A DNA stretch of 64,000 bases. It comes from Diorhabda sublineata (taxonomy: Eukaryota; Arthropoda; Insecta; Coleoptera; Chrysomelidae). Below the pieces are notes generated by a model, which saw only the letters and a list, made by a program, of their open reading frames with translations, had not been told where the DNA came from and did not search any database. Below are positions 14,501 through 29,500 of this stretch, piece after piece. Within the stretch, counting starts at the first letter, position 1, and every line of letters starts with the position of its first letter. The position numbers and the translations under genes are program-made. Location of the stretch: positions 16,435,001-16,499,000 of the forward strand of contig NC_079477.1 of NCBI RefSeq assembly GCF_026230105.1, read 5' to 3'.

Positions 14501-17500
14501 ATTATAATGTGAAGGGTTTAATATATCTAGTAGTTATCTGTTAGAGAACGAACGTTAAAAACATTTTAAGATTTTGAAGAGATCCGATAGCCAATAAAAT
14601 AGTCTGACATAATAAATATTAACACTTGTTTATACATGTTTTATGCGAACACTGAGCCAAAAGAAGGTTTATAATCATTCTCAAGCGTATAAAATCAGTT
14701 TTACGTGATGAATTTTCTTGAATTTAGTTCTCTATAAATAGAAAATCAGTTTAAAATAACAGGTCAAAACTTCAATTTTTACTTGTTATTTCAAACTGCT
14801 TTTCTATCAAGAGTCCTAAAATCAAGACGATTCATCACGAAAACCATAGAAACAGATATAAGAAGCAGAAATCAATTTTATAAACTCAAACAACTTCGAC
14901 CATCACAATAACGCCGTTCTCTGTTTGTTCAAATATTATCAAGTAAAAAATATATGCCTAACAGCCAAGTTTCGCTAAAATCCCAATCTAAGTTTGGATG
15001 CACACAAATGTGCTCGTCTCTCATGGGTGAAACGATAAAAAATTCTTGTTTTTAATTCTCATTTTTTAGACTCTATTGGTTAATTAGTAATTTTTGACAC
15101 ACTTTTAGTTTTGAACAATGGAGTTCATTCTACTTGAATGCAATTGTTTGTGATGTGAAAAACGTGGAAAGAGTCAAAAGGCGGAGAGTGCAGAGAACAG
15201 CGACTAGGATAGATTTCCAATTCTTCACTCTAATTTACTGGTTACCACAATAATTTATTGAGCTGTGTGATGAAAAGTGATTTTTTCGCGAATTTTAACA
15301 TTCATAAACAATAACAATGCTTATTATTGTTTTACAAGGTAATCTAACAACAAAATTAATTCCAAAAAAAAATTGATGCTAGATTGTAGATTGTTTAAGC
15401 AATCGTTTCGGATTTCCAGCAACTCTGTACCTATTCCTAGAAGATATTTAGTACATTCATTGTTTTGATGCCAAAATATTTTCCATTGTGACAGCTCTTC
15501 TTTGTCGAGGTACCCAAGCCTTTACATGAAATGGGAAAGGTAATCACAGAACATGTACTCTGATATCTTTATGGCTTGCTAGCAGAATCTGTGGTTGTCG
15601 TCCTCTGCCATGCCTATAGTCTTAAGGTGGCATGTCAAAAGCTATCCGTTCAATTCGTTATTCATTTACTATCAGTTAACATCTCTCCCATTGTCGAAAC
15701 CCTATCTCGCTTTGGAGCCGAAGTACTGCAATCGCACCGCTCTTTTGCATTTGGATCAGAATCATGATGGTTGTTTGAGTAGGGCTTAACTTGACTTGAT
15801 CAATAATGATTTAGTAATTACCTTTTAGACATCCAAGGGGAATTGCTTTCTTTTTGGCCAACAACTTGCAGTTAAACTGGCGTGTTCATAGCTGTGACAC
15901 TAAAATTCCACTTGGACAAACTCGGACTAGCTTTGATTAAATTTATTCACTTACTACTAACATTCAGAAAAAACTTGACCTATATATATTAGTAATTGGG
16001 AGACGTCATATTCTATTGACAGAATATATTAGATATAAATACTCGTTTACATCCGAGAAAAACAACTTTTTATGGTCATGGACCACACATTAGCTTTTAA
16101 GATCTAAGGACGAATTAATAATATGCGATTTTCTACTGATATTGATTTTCGCTTATAAGCAAATTTTTTCTTCATATTCCAGCGAGTAGAAGAGAGGTGC
16201 ACATTGAAATTAAAATTTCCTAAGATCTCTTTCTTGAGTTACAAGCCAAGAATTTGCTGACACTGTAAAATATAATATATCTTACTTAGAATAGACTACG
16301 GAAGTGTTGACACCACACACCGCCATTGCTAGCGCAGGTCAGGGATCACTTTCCAAACAAAGTTTTTACTGCGTTGACGACGTATATGTATTTGATTGTG
16401 ATTTCTGAGTTTTTCGTATTTTCTTTGATAAATTTTGTAAAAAAAATACCTTCTGGCACAAAACACATTACCTTCTTATACAACTAATTAAACACTTTTC
16501 AAATTATTTTATAAAACGCACTCACAAACTTTATTTGAATAGTGAACTATTACAATATGACGGCCGTGACATCACGCTCCTGTTGTTTGTTGTACGCTTA
16601 TCCTTATAGCTGTTTATGTCATTATTTTAGTTTTTCAGTTTCTGTCTAGCTCTTGTAATGAAAACACCTTATTTATAATTGAAATGAATGTTTTTTTTCT
16701 TACAAACGAATTTTATAAATATTTATCTAGCGTTTATACGAAGTTCTGATGTAAAAGGTCCGACTGTAGATTAACTGATAAATATTTGTCTTTCTGTTGC
16801 TTTTATTTTTTATTTAGAAAATATTCAACTGTAAGATTTTAAGACCTTTTTTTATATAAATGGTGGATCCAAGTCTAATCTTCAGTTATAGAGCGATGCA
16901 CCAAATTCTGTTAATTCTTTCTAAAACGATCTAAATGTTGTTGAGAAAGTTGCATACGAGTGCTGTTTTGTTCCGGTGCTAGCGAATGCAGCACTCATTT
17001 TGCAAAGGTCTTTCTGTAACCCAAGATTTCAGTCAGAAGAATACTCACACTGCATGATGAGATGTCTAAGGCTTTTATGAAGTCTCTCTCGGTCAATCTT
17101 GCATAACCTTATCCTGTATACTTGATTTGCTTTCTGCTATTAATACGTTTTTTGGACGTTTTCACATGGATTATCTTTGAGACTTAAGTTGAATATGAGT
17201 CTATCTACTCTTTAAAAACTAAAAATTATATTTCTGCTAGATATTTAAGTTCTAACAGAGCCATCTTTTACTAAAAGACAGAACTTGATCCATAGTCGAT
17301 TGTTTGGTATATACTTCAGAATCCCAATCACTTGTTAAATAAATATATTTATAAGTGATTAAAAACCACCACAATCCAATAATTTGATGATAATAATAAT
17401 GCAATATCTAGTTAAGTAATTTCAAATACAATCCAATCATCTTTTGTTTGCTGTATTGTTTATAAAGGTGACACGAATATGAATACTACTGGTTCATTTA

Positions 17501-20500
17501 ATTTTCAGAACACATCGGTCATAATGATTTTTTAATGTTATATTTTTTTTGTATTATTGAGCACAACTCTTGATTTCTATTCTTCTATTTATAAATACTT
17601 ATAGTTTTTAATCTGTCCAAACAGTATAGTTTCAAACATTACTTATTAAAATTTTGTATCTAATGCAAATAATGTTCGTGTTTACTAATAAAATATGATA
17701 CTGATGTACTAATTTTGTTTCAGGAAGATGAGAAAGTTATAGAACTAGTAAATAAATACGGAGCCAAAAAATGGACATTAATAGCACGACATTTAAAAGG
17801 CCGAATAGGTAAACAGTGTAGAGAAAGATGGCATAACCATCTTAATCCAAAAATCAAGAAAAGTGCTTGGACAGAACAAGAGGATGAACTTATTTACCAA
17901 GCCCATCAGATGTACGGTAATCAATGGGCTAGGATAGCGAAGTTATTGCCAGGTAGAACGGATAATGCAATTAAAAATCACTGGAATTCAACGATGAGAC
18001 GAAAATACGAAGCGGAAAATAGAGAAAATGGTGAATCGAAACGTGGAAGACACAGGAAAAATGTTAGACTTACTGATGCTAATGTTTATTCACAATATCC
18101 ACAACAGAGGCACCAGGGTCTGCAAGTTGGTGATAGAATTTCACTGAAACAAGAAAATGTAATTGCAAAATATGAAGAGGTATTAATAAGTAGTTAGTTG
18201 GTCGTAGACGTTGTAAATAAAATGGACAAGTTATGAATACTATCGAACTTGATTAAAAAACTTTTACGATTATCTTTTTGCAAATGATCCCAAATATATT
18301 GTAGTAAGTTTTCGTGCAGTATAATTTAGTCAACTTAGTTGATCTCACAAAATGACTTCATAGTTTGGGAGAGCAAACTTTCTGAGAGTGTGTTCATAAT
18401 TCGACAACTAACTATATATACTATCTCTTTATAAATAATTTTATTTTTCAATAATCACCCTCAATATAAACTTGTGTAAGTTATCTGCCCATTCGAAAAT
18501 AATACTTATTAATCTTATCCTTATGCCTTTCCATCTATCAGATTGCTACTTGGTATCCTTTACCACCAAGGTTTTTTACATATTCTCCAGACTCTGAAAA
18601 GTATTCTATTTCTCCCGACTTTTCCCTTTCTTTCAACCTATTTCCTCCCATCTTTTCTTATCTTGATTTTCCTCCTCGCTTTTTCTTTCTTCTTTTTCAA
18701 TTAATAATTATGGATATTTACCCTGTCATTTTACTAATGATTCTTTTTTCTATTTTTTTAATTGTTCTATTAAATTACTCATTTCTCTCTACATTAAGTA
18801 GAGTAATAAAAATTCATATTAAAATATCCTCAAATGAAATATACTTTTCCTAAAGTCTTATATTTTATATTTTTTCTCACCTCCCATTTTTTTCAAATTT
18901 TTAATAACTGATCCTGTTTACTTGTCATTTCAGTTTAGTTTTGTAATTTTCAGCGCCAACTTGAATTTTTATAGTTTTTTCTTAATTTGTATCTAGCTTG
19001 TAAATGTTTCATACTTTACACATTTCTTAGGATTGGACCGTTGAAATGTATGATCAAGCAAGTAGTCAATCGAGTACAGGAGGTTTTTCTGCAGGGGCCC
19101 CTACTCCTAGTCCAACATCTCATTCTGTGCCTAACACTTATGAGCGAACAAATCCATCACCTCCACAAGCAGCGCAAAATAGCAACGACCCTATGTCTTC
19201 TTACAATTATGTCAACATCTACCCCAATCAACATTCACCTGTAAAATTAACACCATTGAATGATGAAGCCTTATCAGATTTTGAGATGGGTTTCTACAAT
19301 TCACCTGGTGTGAGTCCACTTAAAATGGCGAATAGACATTTTATTAAAGCAAGTAAGTATTAATTTGAAAAATTATCAAGTATTAAAGTGAGAAATAACA
19401 ATGGAAAATTCTTAGAGATAAAGATACTTGCCTTGATCAAATTCAATATAGTAATTCTACAAATGAACAAAACCTTTTAAATTTAAATATTTTTTGTTGG
19501 TTGGTGAATTTTATCATATTGTTAGTTTATAGTTTGAAAGTTTCAAATTTTTTTCTTGATAAAATCATTAAAAAACCATGTGCCTATTTGAATTTTTTCA
19601 TTCTACTTTTAAATTAATATTCTTACAATGCATGTGAATTTCATTGATATTTTGGATTTATGTTCCTCTTCGTTTCATCCACTTAGCCCAGATAAAATAA
19701 AAAATATACAACTACCAAAATATGTCGAGCAAACTAAAATAAAGTAGTAGAAGTCACATACAAATGTCGAAGCACTTGAACTTTATCTGTTGAATTTCAA
19801 CAATAAAGATCCAATGCTAGATATTATTCAATTTTTTTATATTTTTTTAGAAGTTAACCAATCACATTATACCCAAACTACACAAGTACCTGTAACCTCT
19901 ATCACCAACGGACCCCGTTCAACCACTCCTCCGATTTTGAGGAGAGGAAAGTCACGTAAAAGACATGACAGTGCCGAAGCAGAGGAAATCAATGTTATGG
20001 ATCCGGTACCAGCTAAACTGGAAATGGACCTCATTGATTCAGGAAAATCTTCATTTTTCAGTCCATTGAGGAATGGACCTTCCCCCATAAAGCAGCTACC
20101 TTTTAGTCCTTCACAGTTTTTGAATAGTCCAAATATTGCCAACCTCACATTTGATGTTACTATGTCTTCAACTCCCAAGTCTTCACAGAATGGACAAATT
20201 TCTACACCTGTAAAAGATAAATCCAGACCGGTAAGTTGATACTAAATACATTTCCTATTTTGGTGAAATTTGAAAACATTTTCAGCTATTGAGTGTTACT
20301 GTTGGCATAATGGCAGTCTAAAGTTCAGTGTAGAAAATCATTAATCAATTCAGAGCTTTGAACTTAATTGATCTATTTATTGTGGTATCATGTAGCTGAC
20401 TAATCTTTGGTTGTTTCATAGAAAAATTAGCAATTACCGACAATCTGGAAGAAGAAATTTTACACATATGACTAAAGTTTATTTTATACATGATCCCTGA

Positions 20501-23500
20501 AATTATGGGTTTTGTATGGACTTCTGAGTAGTTTACTGTACCATAATTTATTTGATTATTTTTACATTTTTAGGATTGATCCAATAATAAAATATGTATT
20601 CAGTAAACCATTTTCTGTAAATCAATTATATGGGGTATAATTGAATGAATATTTTCTCTCTTTTTATAACTGTAAATAGATAAAAGATCTAAATAATAAT
20701 TGAATCCAATTGAAATTTGAGTTGAATGTATATTTAATATATCAAATCACTTCCTGGGTGATCAAGTCATAATTTAATTGTTGACACACTACTGATTTTT
20801 GAAACAATACATATAAATTACTTACTTATTCCTTATACTTTTCTACCCTTGTTTGAGTCGTGGAGTTGAGTTTCTTTTTTCTTCAGTTCGTTTCTCCAAA
20901 ATTATCCTAATTTTCTTCGATTCTTTTTTTGTGGTAGATACTCATCTAGTTTCATTTCTCTATTCTCGGTAGTTTTGTTAATTTCGTTTATCCAGGCCTT
21001 CCTCTACTACTGATCTTTATTGGTCTGTTGTTTCAATATTATTCCTATTATTTGTTCAGTCATCCTTTTCCCATATTAAAACCATCTTAGTTGATTCTAT
21101 TCTGTTTGTTGCTCTGTAGGTTTTGTATCTCATATCTGCCTCTATGTTTCGTTTTTATGTAGTCTAATTGGGTCTCGTTCACATTCTTTGGAAAAATCTC
21201 ATTTCCATTATTTGTATCTTTTTCTATGTTTTTTATCTAATCTATCTAATTCCATTAGATATTTTATATTAATAATGTTTTTATCGCGTTAAATAGTTTT
21301 CCTGCACTTTTTGTTCTTTCTGTAATGTTTTTGTTTAATTTTCCATCGTTGACGCAGGCATTTAAAGCTTTCATGTTTGTCTATGTTCCTGTTTATGATA
21401 ATTGACTTGGTTTTATCTGTGTTTATGTTCAAGTTTTATTTTTTTAATGTTTCTTCATCCACTTCAAATATATGCATAGTTGCAGTAATTTTCTAGATTT
21501 TTTTCAGTGCCCTACTATATTACTTTTTAAATTAATGGTGAGGTATAAAATAATAGAACTTTATTTATTAACAGGATAGAGACTACAGTCCACTTAGTAC
21601 ACCTCGTGGTATTCATGCCATTATAAAACAAGATGCTACCGCTTCTTGTTCGACTGCGGCAGATATTACCTCAACTCCTAATAAACGTTTTCCGAGTGAT
21701 ACACCTCGAACACCGACTCCTTTCAAGAAAGCTCTAGCGGATCTAGAAAAGAAATCAGGCCCGATTAAAAATCTTCCCGACACACCTTCATCTAGACTTG
21801 AAGACATCACTGAAATTATGAAGAAAGACCAAGACAGTTCACATTATGAAACAGATACTAGCGTTATGGTTACTGTAAGTTTTTCAATATTTTTTTTATT
21901 CTGTGTTTCATCTAACTAAATAGTATCGGGTGGTTAAACCAAAATGATAATTTTGAAATTGTACATTATATGACCAAGTAATCAGAATGGTGGAAATATT
22001 GTAGCCACACATATTCCATAAACTAGTCTGTATAATCTAAATTGAAATTAATATGGAGATCATTTTAATTTCCTTTGTTTTGTCATATTACTCTTTTTAA
22101 CACTGTTAATTCACAAAATTGGTATTGGACTAATACATATTAAAACTGACAAATTTTAGTAAAAATTAACCATTTAATCAAATATGTAATATAAAAATTT
22201 TTTTGTAAATGTCTCTTCTCTAAAATTGGTGGACTTTACATTTATTTTGTTTGTTCTTCAAATGTCAAATAGTTATTGCTCGGTGTGATGCTAATATATT
22301 AAATTTTTTATTGTGTTTGAAATAAATTTCCTTATTACAATTTATTGAAAAAGTAAAATTGAAGATCTTATATTAAAAAACCCATTGAAGTTTCCATTAT
22401 TTCTATTTCATTATTATAAGCTGTTTAACTGAAATTATTTATTGATGTTTATGCTTAAGATAGTAAATATTGACCTAAATAACAAAGTCAATGTGCAGCA
22501 AGTATTAGACTGAAGATCTGAGGTCTTAGGTAATCTCAGTTCTAAATATATTCTTTGAAAGAGATTGAATAATTACGTTATGCTCGATTTAAGACAATAT
22601 CCTTGAATATTTAGCATAATACACGTGCTTATTTCTTATATTTATTCACAAGAACACTCTTGAACTCCAAATTAATTATATCACAATAAATCCCGTGCCT
22701 CTGTAATCACAGTATCTTAGATGTAAACAGACATAACTTGAGTTTCCAGTTGAAGAAAAATTCTTTTTCGAGAGTTAAACCACAAGTTATTAATTTTTTT
22801 CTTGTTCTGTAAACTCATAATTTCGGAATTAATTGATCTATCAATCAAGTCTCGTTTTACAATATAAAATTGGTTTTTCCTTCTAAAAAAATAATATTGT
22901 CATGAATTTATACAAAAAATTATTATATGAAGGTAGAATTAGAAGATAAATAAATTTATTTCTTACTTTCAACTACTAGTGTAAGCAAAACATCATCTTG
23001 ATTAAAGGCATTCCATATTTCAATGAGTGTATAAATAAATCTCGTGAGTGACTATCAATTACATAAAGAGGCTTATTGGATTGAGGTCAGGGTTGTTAGC
23101 TTGCCATACTTGAATTTCGAACTCTTAAATGCAATCGGGTATTGTCGTCGACGAAAAGGAAAATTTCTCCTACATAGAGAGAAAGTAAACTTTTGGTTTG
23201 GACAGTGCTCCCCTTACCATTAATGAACCTCCACTACATGCATACCTTAGTTGCATGTGGTATTGCAGAAACCATTCTGGACCGATTGATCATTGCCAAA
23301 TAGAGGAAATTTCAACTCATCCGAGAACTGGTGTTTTGGGATTAACATTGTTCTAGTTGCAACGACTGTGGGCTTCAAATACAACACTCTAATAAGTTCC
23401 CTCATCGTATCATTGTTTGTTTCTTGCTGGTAGCACTACAAAAAATCCTGGAAAAGCATAGCAGACTTAACAAACATTTGTGTTAGTGCTCAAATCTATC

Positions 23501-26500
23501 CTGACCTTGTTTACGTTTTTTCCGTCTCTTGTAACGTAACGTTTTTAATACTCTAGAAATTGATAATTGTGTCACATTCAAATATAGTTACATCGTGAGG
23601 GGATACGTTTAGCATAAGTAATTTAGGAGATGGAGTACTACATGAAGACATAATAATCTAAGGAGACTTTTAGTACAAAGGTACTCTCAAAGCAGTGTAG
23701 AAAGACAAATCGGCATTCTTTGTTATATGTTGATGGATCAAGTGAGTTATGAAACTAACAAACAGTGGACTACAACAAAAATCAGCTGAGGAAGAACTAA
23801 ATTTTGTTAAAACTATTAGTATTCATATATGTCAGAACAAACGAGATAAAAAAGTTATTGGAACAGACTTTATGGATTCTTATGACATTATCTTCCCACA
23901 AGCATACGAAAATCATAATCAATGTCTTTGGCTAAATCAAACTAATCAAAAGTGGAAGATTACTTTCGATAACTTAGACTATACAATTGCTGTAGAATAT
24001 TCTTCATTTGTTTCAAAGAAAATTATTTTTTCATTGTAGCAAATTTACATTTATTCCAGAGCAGTGAAAAGTTTTGACAAGTTATGATCAATCCAAAAAA
24101 TAACTTTGTTTTAGGTATAAATATATGATATACAAAATTAAGCTAACTAATAAGAGAAATAAGAAATTATGCATTAAATTTGTCAGGGAATCTATTCTTA
24201 TATTATACATAAATATCTCGTTCTAAATTAAAACTTCTCAAATTATCATTACTATACTTATTATTTTTTAGTAATAAAAGTTACAAGTTACTATGCAATG
24301 CAACTAAGTTCGGATTGAAGTGTGTAAAGTGTAAAGTTATGTAGTGTATTATGTAGCAGTGAAAAGAGAAATCAGCCGTTGTTACCGAGCTAGTTACTAT
24401 TTTATTTTTCTTCATAGAATGATAGTGGCTATATGACTGGAAAACGAAAAGGCGCTGCATCCTCCGCAGCAGGCAAAGAAAACGTTCTTCCTAACAAGAG
24501 AGTGCGCAAAGCTTTAGCCCCTTCCTGGGCTTCTTCCTCATCTCAAATGAGCTCTTCGGATATCTCTTTCGCTGTCGAGACTCCTGTAAGTAAAATCGAA
24601 TTGCATGCTTAAAACTGTTACTTAGACCAACATTCAAGTAGAAGAATATACTTTTTTATAATATGTAATAAACTGAAAATAAAACTATTAAAAATGTGTA
24701 TGGTAACTTTTAATCTTTTCTAAAGCTATGATGGGTAAACGTTAGCATATACATTATATTATTTCTATTTGACTCAACCATTAAATTTGCTTAGCTTGAA
24801 AATATTTTCGAAAGGATAATGTTATCTATTGTTATCTATTCCCCAACAGTGAATTCATATTATTCTACCCAAACACCTATCCTTGATATTTCATTACAAG
24901 AATTAGAGCAGAAGAAAGCTCTGAATTTTATATAAATACAAAATAGTTTTTATTTCAACCTAGTATTAAGTATTTCATGTATGCCATAGGAAAGTATAGT
25001 GTACAACACGTGTTAAAACTGGACTTGTGTGATAAGGTGATGAGCCATACTAGTAGTACAATAACTAATTTAAAAACAACAAATATAAAGATTAGATAAT
25101 ATTTATTTTAATAATTTTGACAAATAATAAATACGTGAATAAACTAGTACTATCCATCAAAGTTTTCATGGGCATTGAAAAAATATAGCTGAACAGTTGA
25201 ACAATTTCACAACTTATTAAATTTTTATAGAAATGTATACCTTCCTTATGTATTGTACTTATACATTAAATGGTATTTGCTTTACACTTAATATATAACA
25301 ATTATTCTTATTTCGTGATGATTTGTCTTGATTTTAGTTATCTTTTCATAGAAAATCAGTTTAAAATAACTAGTAGAAATTTGACTTTTCGTCCTACATC
25401 CGTCTTTATCAAAATATTTTGATAATATCAAGACAAATCATCACTAAATATATATAAAAAGTCTAAGAAGTTTAAAGTTAAAAAAACAATTATTCTTTCG
25501 AAAATAACAATAATGTATCAGTTTTGTAAGCAAAGTACAAAATTCAATTTTACTTTCAGAGTAAATCTTTGGGTGATGACACCTCAATATTATTTTCAAC
25601 TCCATCATCAATAATGAAAGACTCGTTAGGAGTAACAGGATTGATGGATTATCCCCCACAGGCGGGGTCCTCCAAGGTACTTGGATGGTTTCATTTTGGA
25701 GATAATAATTTCCTTTCCTGAATTCCCATATTCCAAAATATCGTACCTGTTTTCCCTGTCAAAAACCATATTCTTAGTTGTCTTGCAATGTCTTTGGGGT
25801 TAGTTTATTTTTTTTTTGGTGTTTGGTCTTTTGCTTGAAGTCTATTATTATTTCCAATTTCGGAAGTGCCTCTTTGGTTTCAGGGCCGGTTTGATAGGTC
25901 TAAACAAAATTGATATTTTCAACTAAGTTTATGAGTTACTCAATAAAAAGGAAAGTATTGATCAATGGTAAAAATTAAACACTGATCATTATTTTATGAT
26001 GAAACCTCCAACCGTTTGGTCTAAACTTTCCTTGAAAATGTATGTATTGAATTCCATAATAGTGAAAATTGTATTTAGATTTGATTATATGAATTAAAAA
26101 AAAATGTGATATAATTTTATATATATTATTTTCAGTAGAATGAATAACTGTTGCATTGTGTTTCTCACTTGTATTTTAAAATGAAATTATCTATAATTTT
26201 TTAAATTTTGAAACCATTATTTGTAAAATTATTCTCTCAATAAATGGTATAACATATTAGAAATTATTTTAAGGAACACAGTTATATCAATGTAATTTGC
26301 TATCATAAATCTACTATTCCATTTCCCATTTTAATTACCCTTTTTCTGTTTTTTCATAGAATCAAAATTAATGGGTATCATATTCCCAAAATTGATTTAA
26401 GGATATTTTAAAAGAATTAAATTCACCATTTGTCCCAATTTCAGGGACATAAAAGGCCACTTGGGAGAGAAAATTCTAGCATTAAAAGTATTTCACAAAT

Positions 26501-29500
26501 AAATTTTATTCTCGTTTTTATTGGAATTTTGAATCATATTTTAACAAAACTCCATTTTTTTATATTGTTCTTACTGCATTTTGGTAAAATTGAATATGAA
26601 GCCAATGAAACAGTATTTTATAATTTATTGCGACATTGTATTGATATTTACACTAGTGGTGTAGCATTAAGTTAGAGATTTTACTTGATTATTCTTATTT
26701 TCCGCAAAATTTTTTCCATTAGTGTAGACAATAACCAAGATAATCTGTAAAAAGTGATATTGATAAAAACAAAAGATTAAACTCTCGAAATTTTTTCTAT
26801 TGGCATTATAAAAAATATTACATTTGATTGAATTCAAAACAATTGTTAGAATCGAAAAATTCTAGCAATCATCAGTACAAGTTTTCATTTTCTAAAATCA
26901 TTGTTTGCATTTTTATATATTTTCTCCATTTATGTATACTTTGTACTGGTGCTACTGAAAATGTGGATTCATTCAGAGTTTCATTATAGCTCTATTGATT
27001 TTCAAAAAAATTTAACATTATAGAACTCTTAAAATCCAATTTGTTTCACATTACCTCTGCACAACACTGTTCATAGGAAACTACTATCTATAATTAATTA
27101 ATTTCTATTACACAGAATATATGATGAAAGTGGATATATTTCTCTATCTTTTTTCTAATCTTAATAATTATTACAGAATTATTAGATGGAAAAATTTTAT
27201 TGAAGATTTATCTTTATTTAACAATTGAATAAAAAAGAATTGATAAAATAAATTTAAGCCTTTTTAATATTCTAACAACCATAGGTATAAAAGTTGGTTG
27301 AAACTATTTTTAAACTGGCCCTGAATTAACCATAATTTTTGCATGAATCTTTTTAAAATAGCCGGTGAACTAATTTAAGGGAAAAATATTCAATTAATGA
27401 GTTTGCTTAGAAAAATATTAGATATATATTGCCATTTGAATATTCTTAGTACTTATTATCTTGAACTCTTACAATGTACTTGGGTTAAGAATAAATTTCT
27501 AGTAATTTGAAATGTAAAAATCTAATGGAAAACTGGAGAGCTTCTAACAAAATATTTTTCCAGGAAGTGAAATAATCGTGAACTCCAAATACTGTCACTT
27601 GAAACCATAATTGTGGTGGTCCTTCATACCTCATAAATCTGTTAAACTGTATCATTAACCTTTATGGTAGAAGGAAATATTTAAAACTGGTAGATCAACA
27701 CCATGCTTCTCTGATATCAATTTAATTACGTTGCTGTAGAATCAATATTTTTCTCTAACCATCAAAAAAGTTGACATTTTTGTACTATTTTCAGGTGTAA
27801 AAGCCATCAATTCCCTTTCCATACAAAAATTTGCTCGTTACTTAGCAACACTTTTAATCCTAGGATTAAAAACGCTACTTTTAATCCTAGGACTAGAAGT
27901 ACTACTAAACTACTACAAAAACTTTATGATTAGTATGTCTACTTGACAATCGATATTTACCAACAATACCAGATATCCATGACTACCGTGTTATCGCTGT
28001 TATAATTAATAGGTGTTCAAATTTATTACCGATTTTTGAATAAAACTAACTTTATTTTAATTTTGACATGGTTGGAGAAAAAATAGTATATATCATACGG
28101 ACTAAAAGTGCAACTGCAAATATTGCTCGTAAAAAAATATGCACTTTTAATCCTTATAATATAATATACCATTATCTTAGTGACTTCAGCTATAGCTTGG
28201 AAGACAATAATCTTTATATAGGATATTACTAATAGCATATTAACCATTTTGTGTTTCTTCTCACCCAAATTTATCTATTTCATATGATCAGAAGCAAAAG
28301 TAAGATATTGTCTGGAAATTTGTTGTCTCTGCCCAATTTATACTCGCATCCCATTTCTTTATATGGCAAAATACAATAAACTCCCAATTATCCGAGGATA
28401 AGAAGTTTATTTATAAATATTATATCTTCTCTTTGTATAACCGGAGTTACGGTCCTTTGAGAACCAGGGCTTTCTCAACAATCGACTATCAATCCTGTCT
28501 GTTATGAGCATGGTGCCTTTAACGTCGAATCCCGAGCTGAATCAGGTCATCCAACCAGCGAAGGCGAGGTCTTCCTCTCAGTCACCGCCCTCCAGGAACT
28601 CCATACATGGCTTTGCGCGGGTATCGATTAGAAGGCATCCTCTACACGTGTCCCAGCCGCCTTTGACGCGCCCCCCGAATGAAATCTGACTCGCCATACA
28701 TACGTCTCTGTCCATCAAAATCCGCTCATTTCGGGCGTCATAGTCCATGTCTCGCATCTGTATGTGACGACGGGACAGATTTTTGTCTTGTAAATTGTGA
28801 GCTTTGACCTTCGTGAGAGCCCTCTAAACTTGAGGGCTCTCTGAACTGCCCAGAAACATTGTTCTCCACAGCAACTCTTGCCTTGATCTCTGTTCTCACA
28901 AAATTATCTTCAGTTATCAAGGCCCCAAGATATTGGAATTGGTGGCACACAGGGAAGCAATGTTCTCTGACTTGGAACATGGCTTAGGGGTCTGGGATTT
29001 CCTTGAGGTTCTTATGTACATGGTGTTCTGTTCATTATGTTCATTGATTTTGAGTCCTCTTGCTGTGTGAGCCTATTGCAAATAGTTCCTCCAGGATTCG
29101 TTCAGATGCTCCTTGCGGCACCTTCCAGTGAGAAATTAAACAGTTTGCTGCTAGTGGGTCTCCCTGGTATTTATAATATTTGGTGGTCCTTTATACCTCA
29201 TAAATCTGTATGATTAACCTTTATGGTATAATGAAGTATTTAAAACTTGTAGATCAGCACCATGCTTCTCAGATATCTATTTAATCAAGTTGCTGCACAA
29301 TCTAGAAATTTGTTGTCTCTACTCAATTTATACTCGCATTCCATTTCTTCACATGCCAAAATACAATAAACTCCCAATTATCCGAGGAAAGAAGTTTATT
29401 TATAGATATTTCATACATACCCTTAATTATGTAATTTATGAAGTAAAATTTCAGAAAAAATCTGTCTCCCTCTTAATATGAAAGACTCAATACCGTGGAC

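Noticed and set aside
19867..20178. 103-codon minus-strand frame across a Myb exon
   Set aside because: It is the antisense shadow of the Myb coding exon 19851-20230.
26445..26487. Possible extra Myb exon after a TTTCAG acceptor (GHKRPLGRENSSIK)
   Set aside because: The only nearby donor-like GT gives a phase that breaks the frame into the exon at 31755, and the residues do not match the conserved Myb C-terminus.
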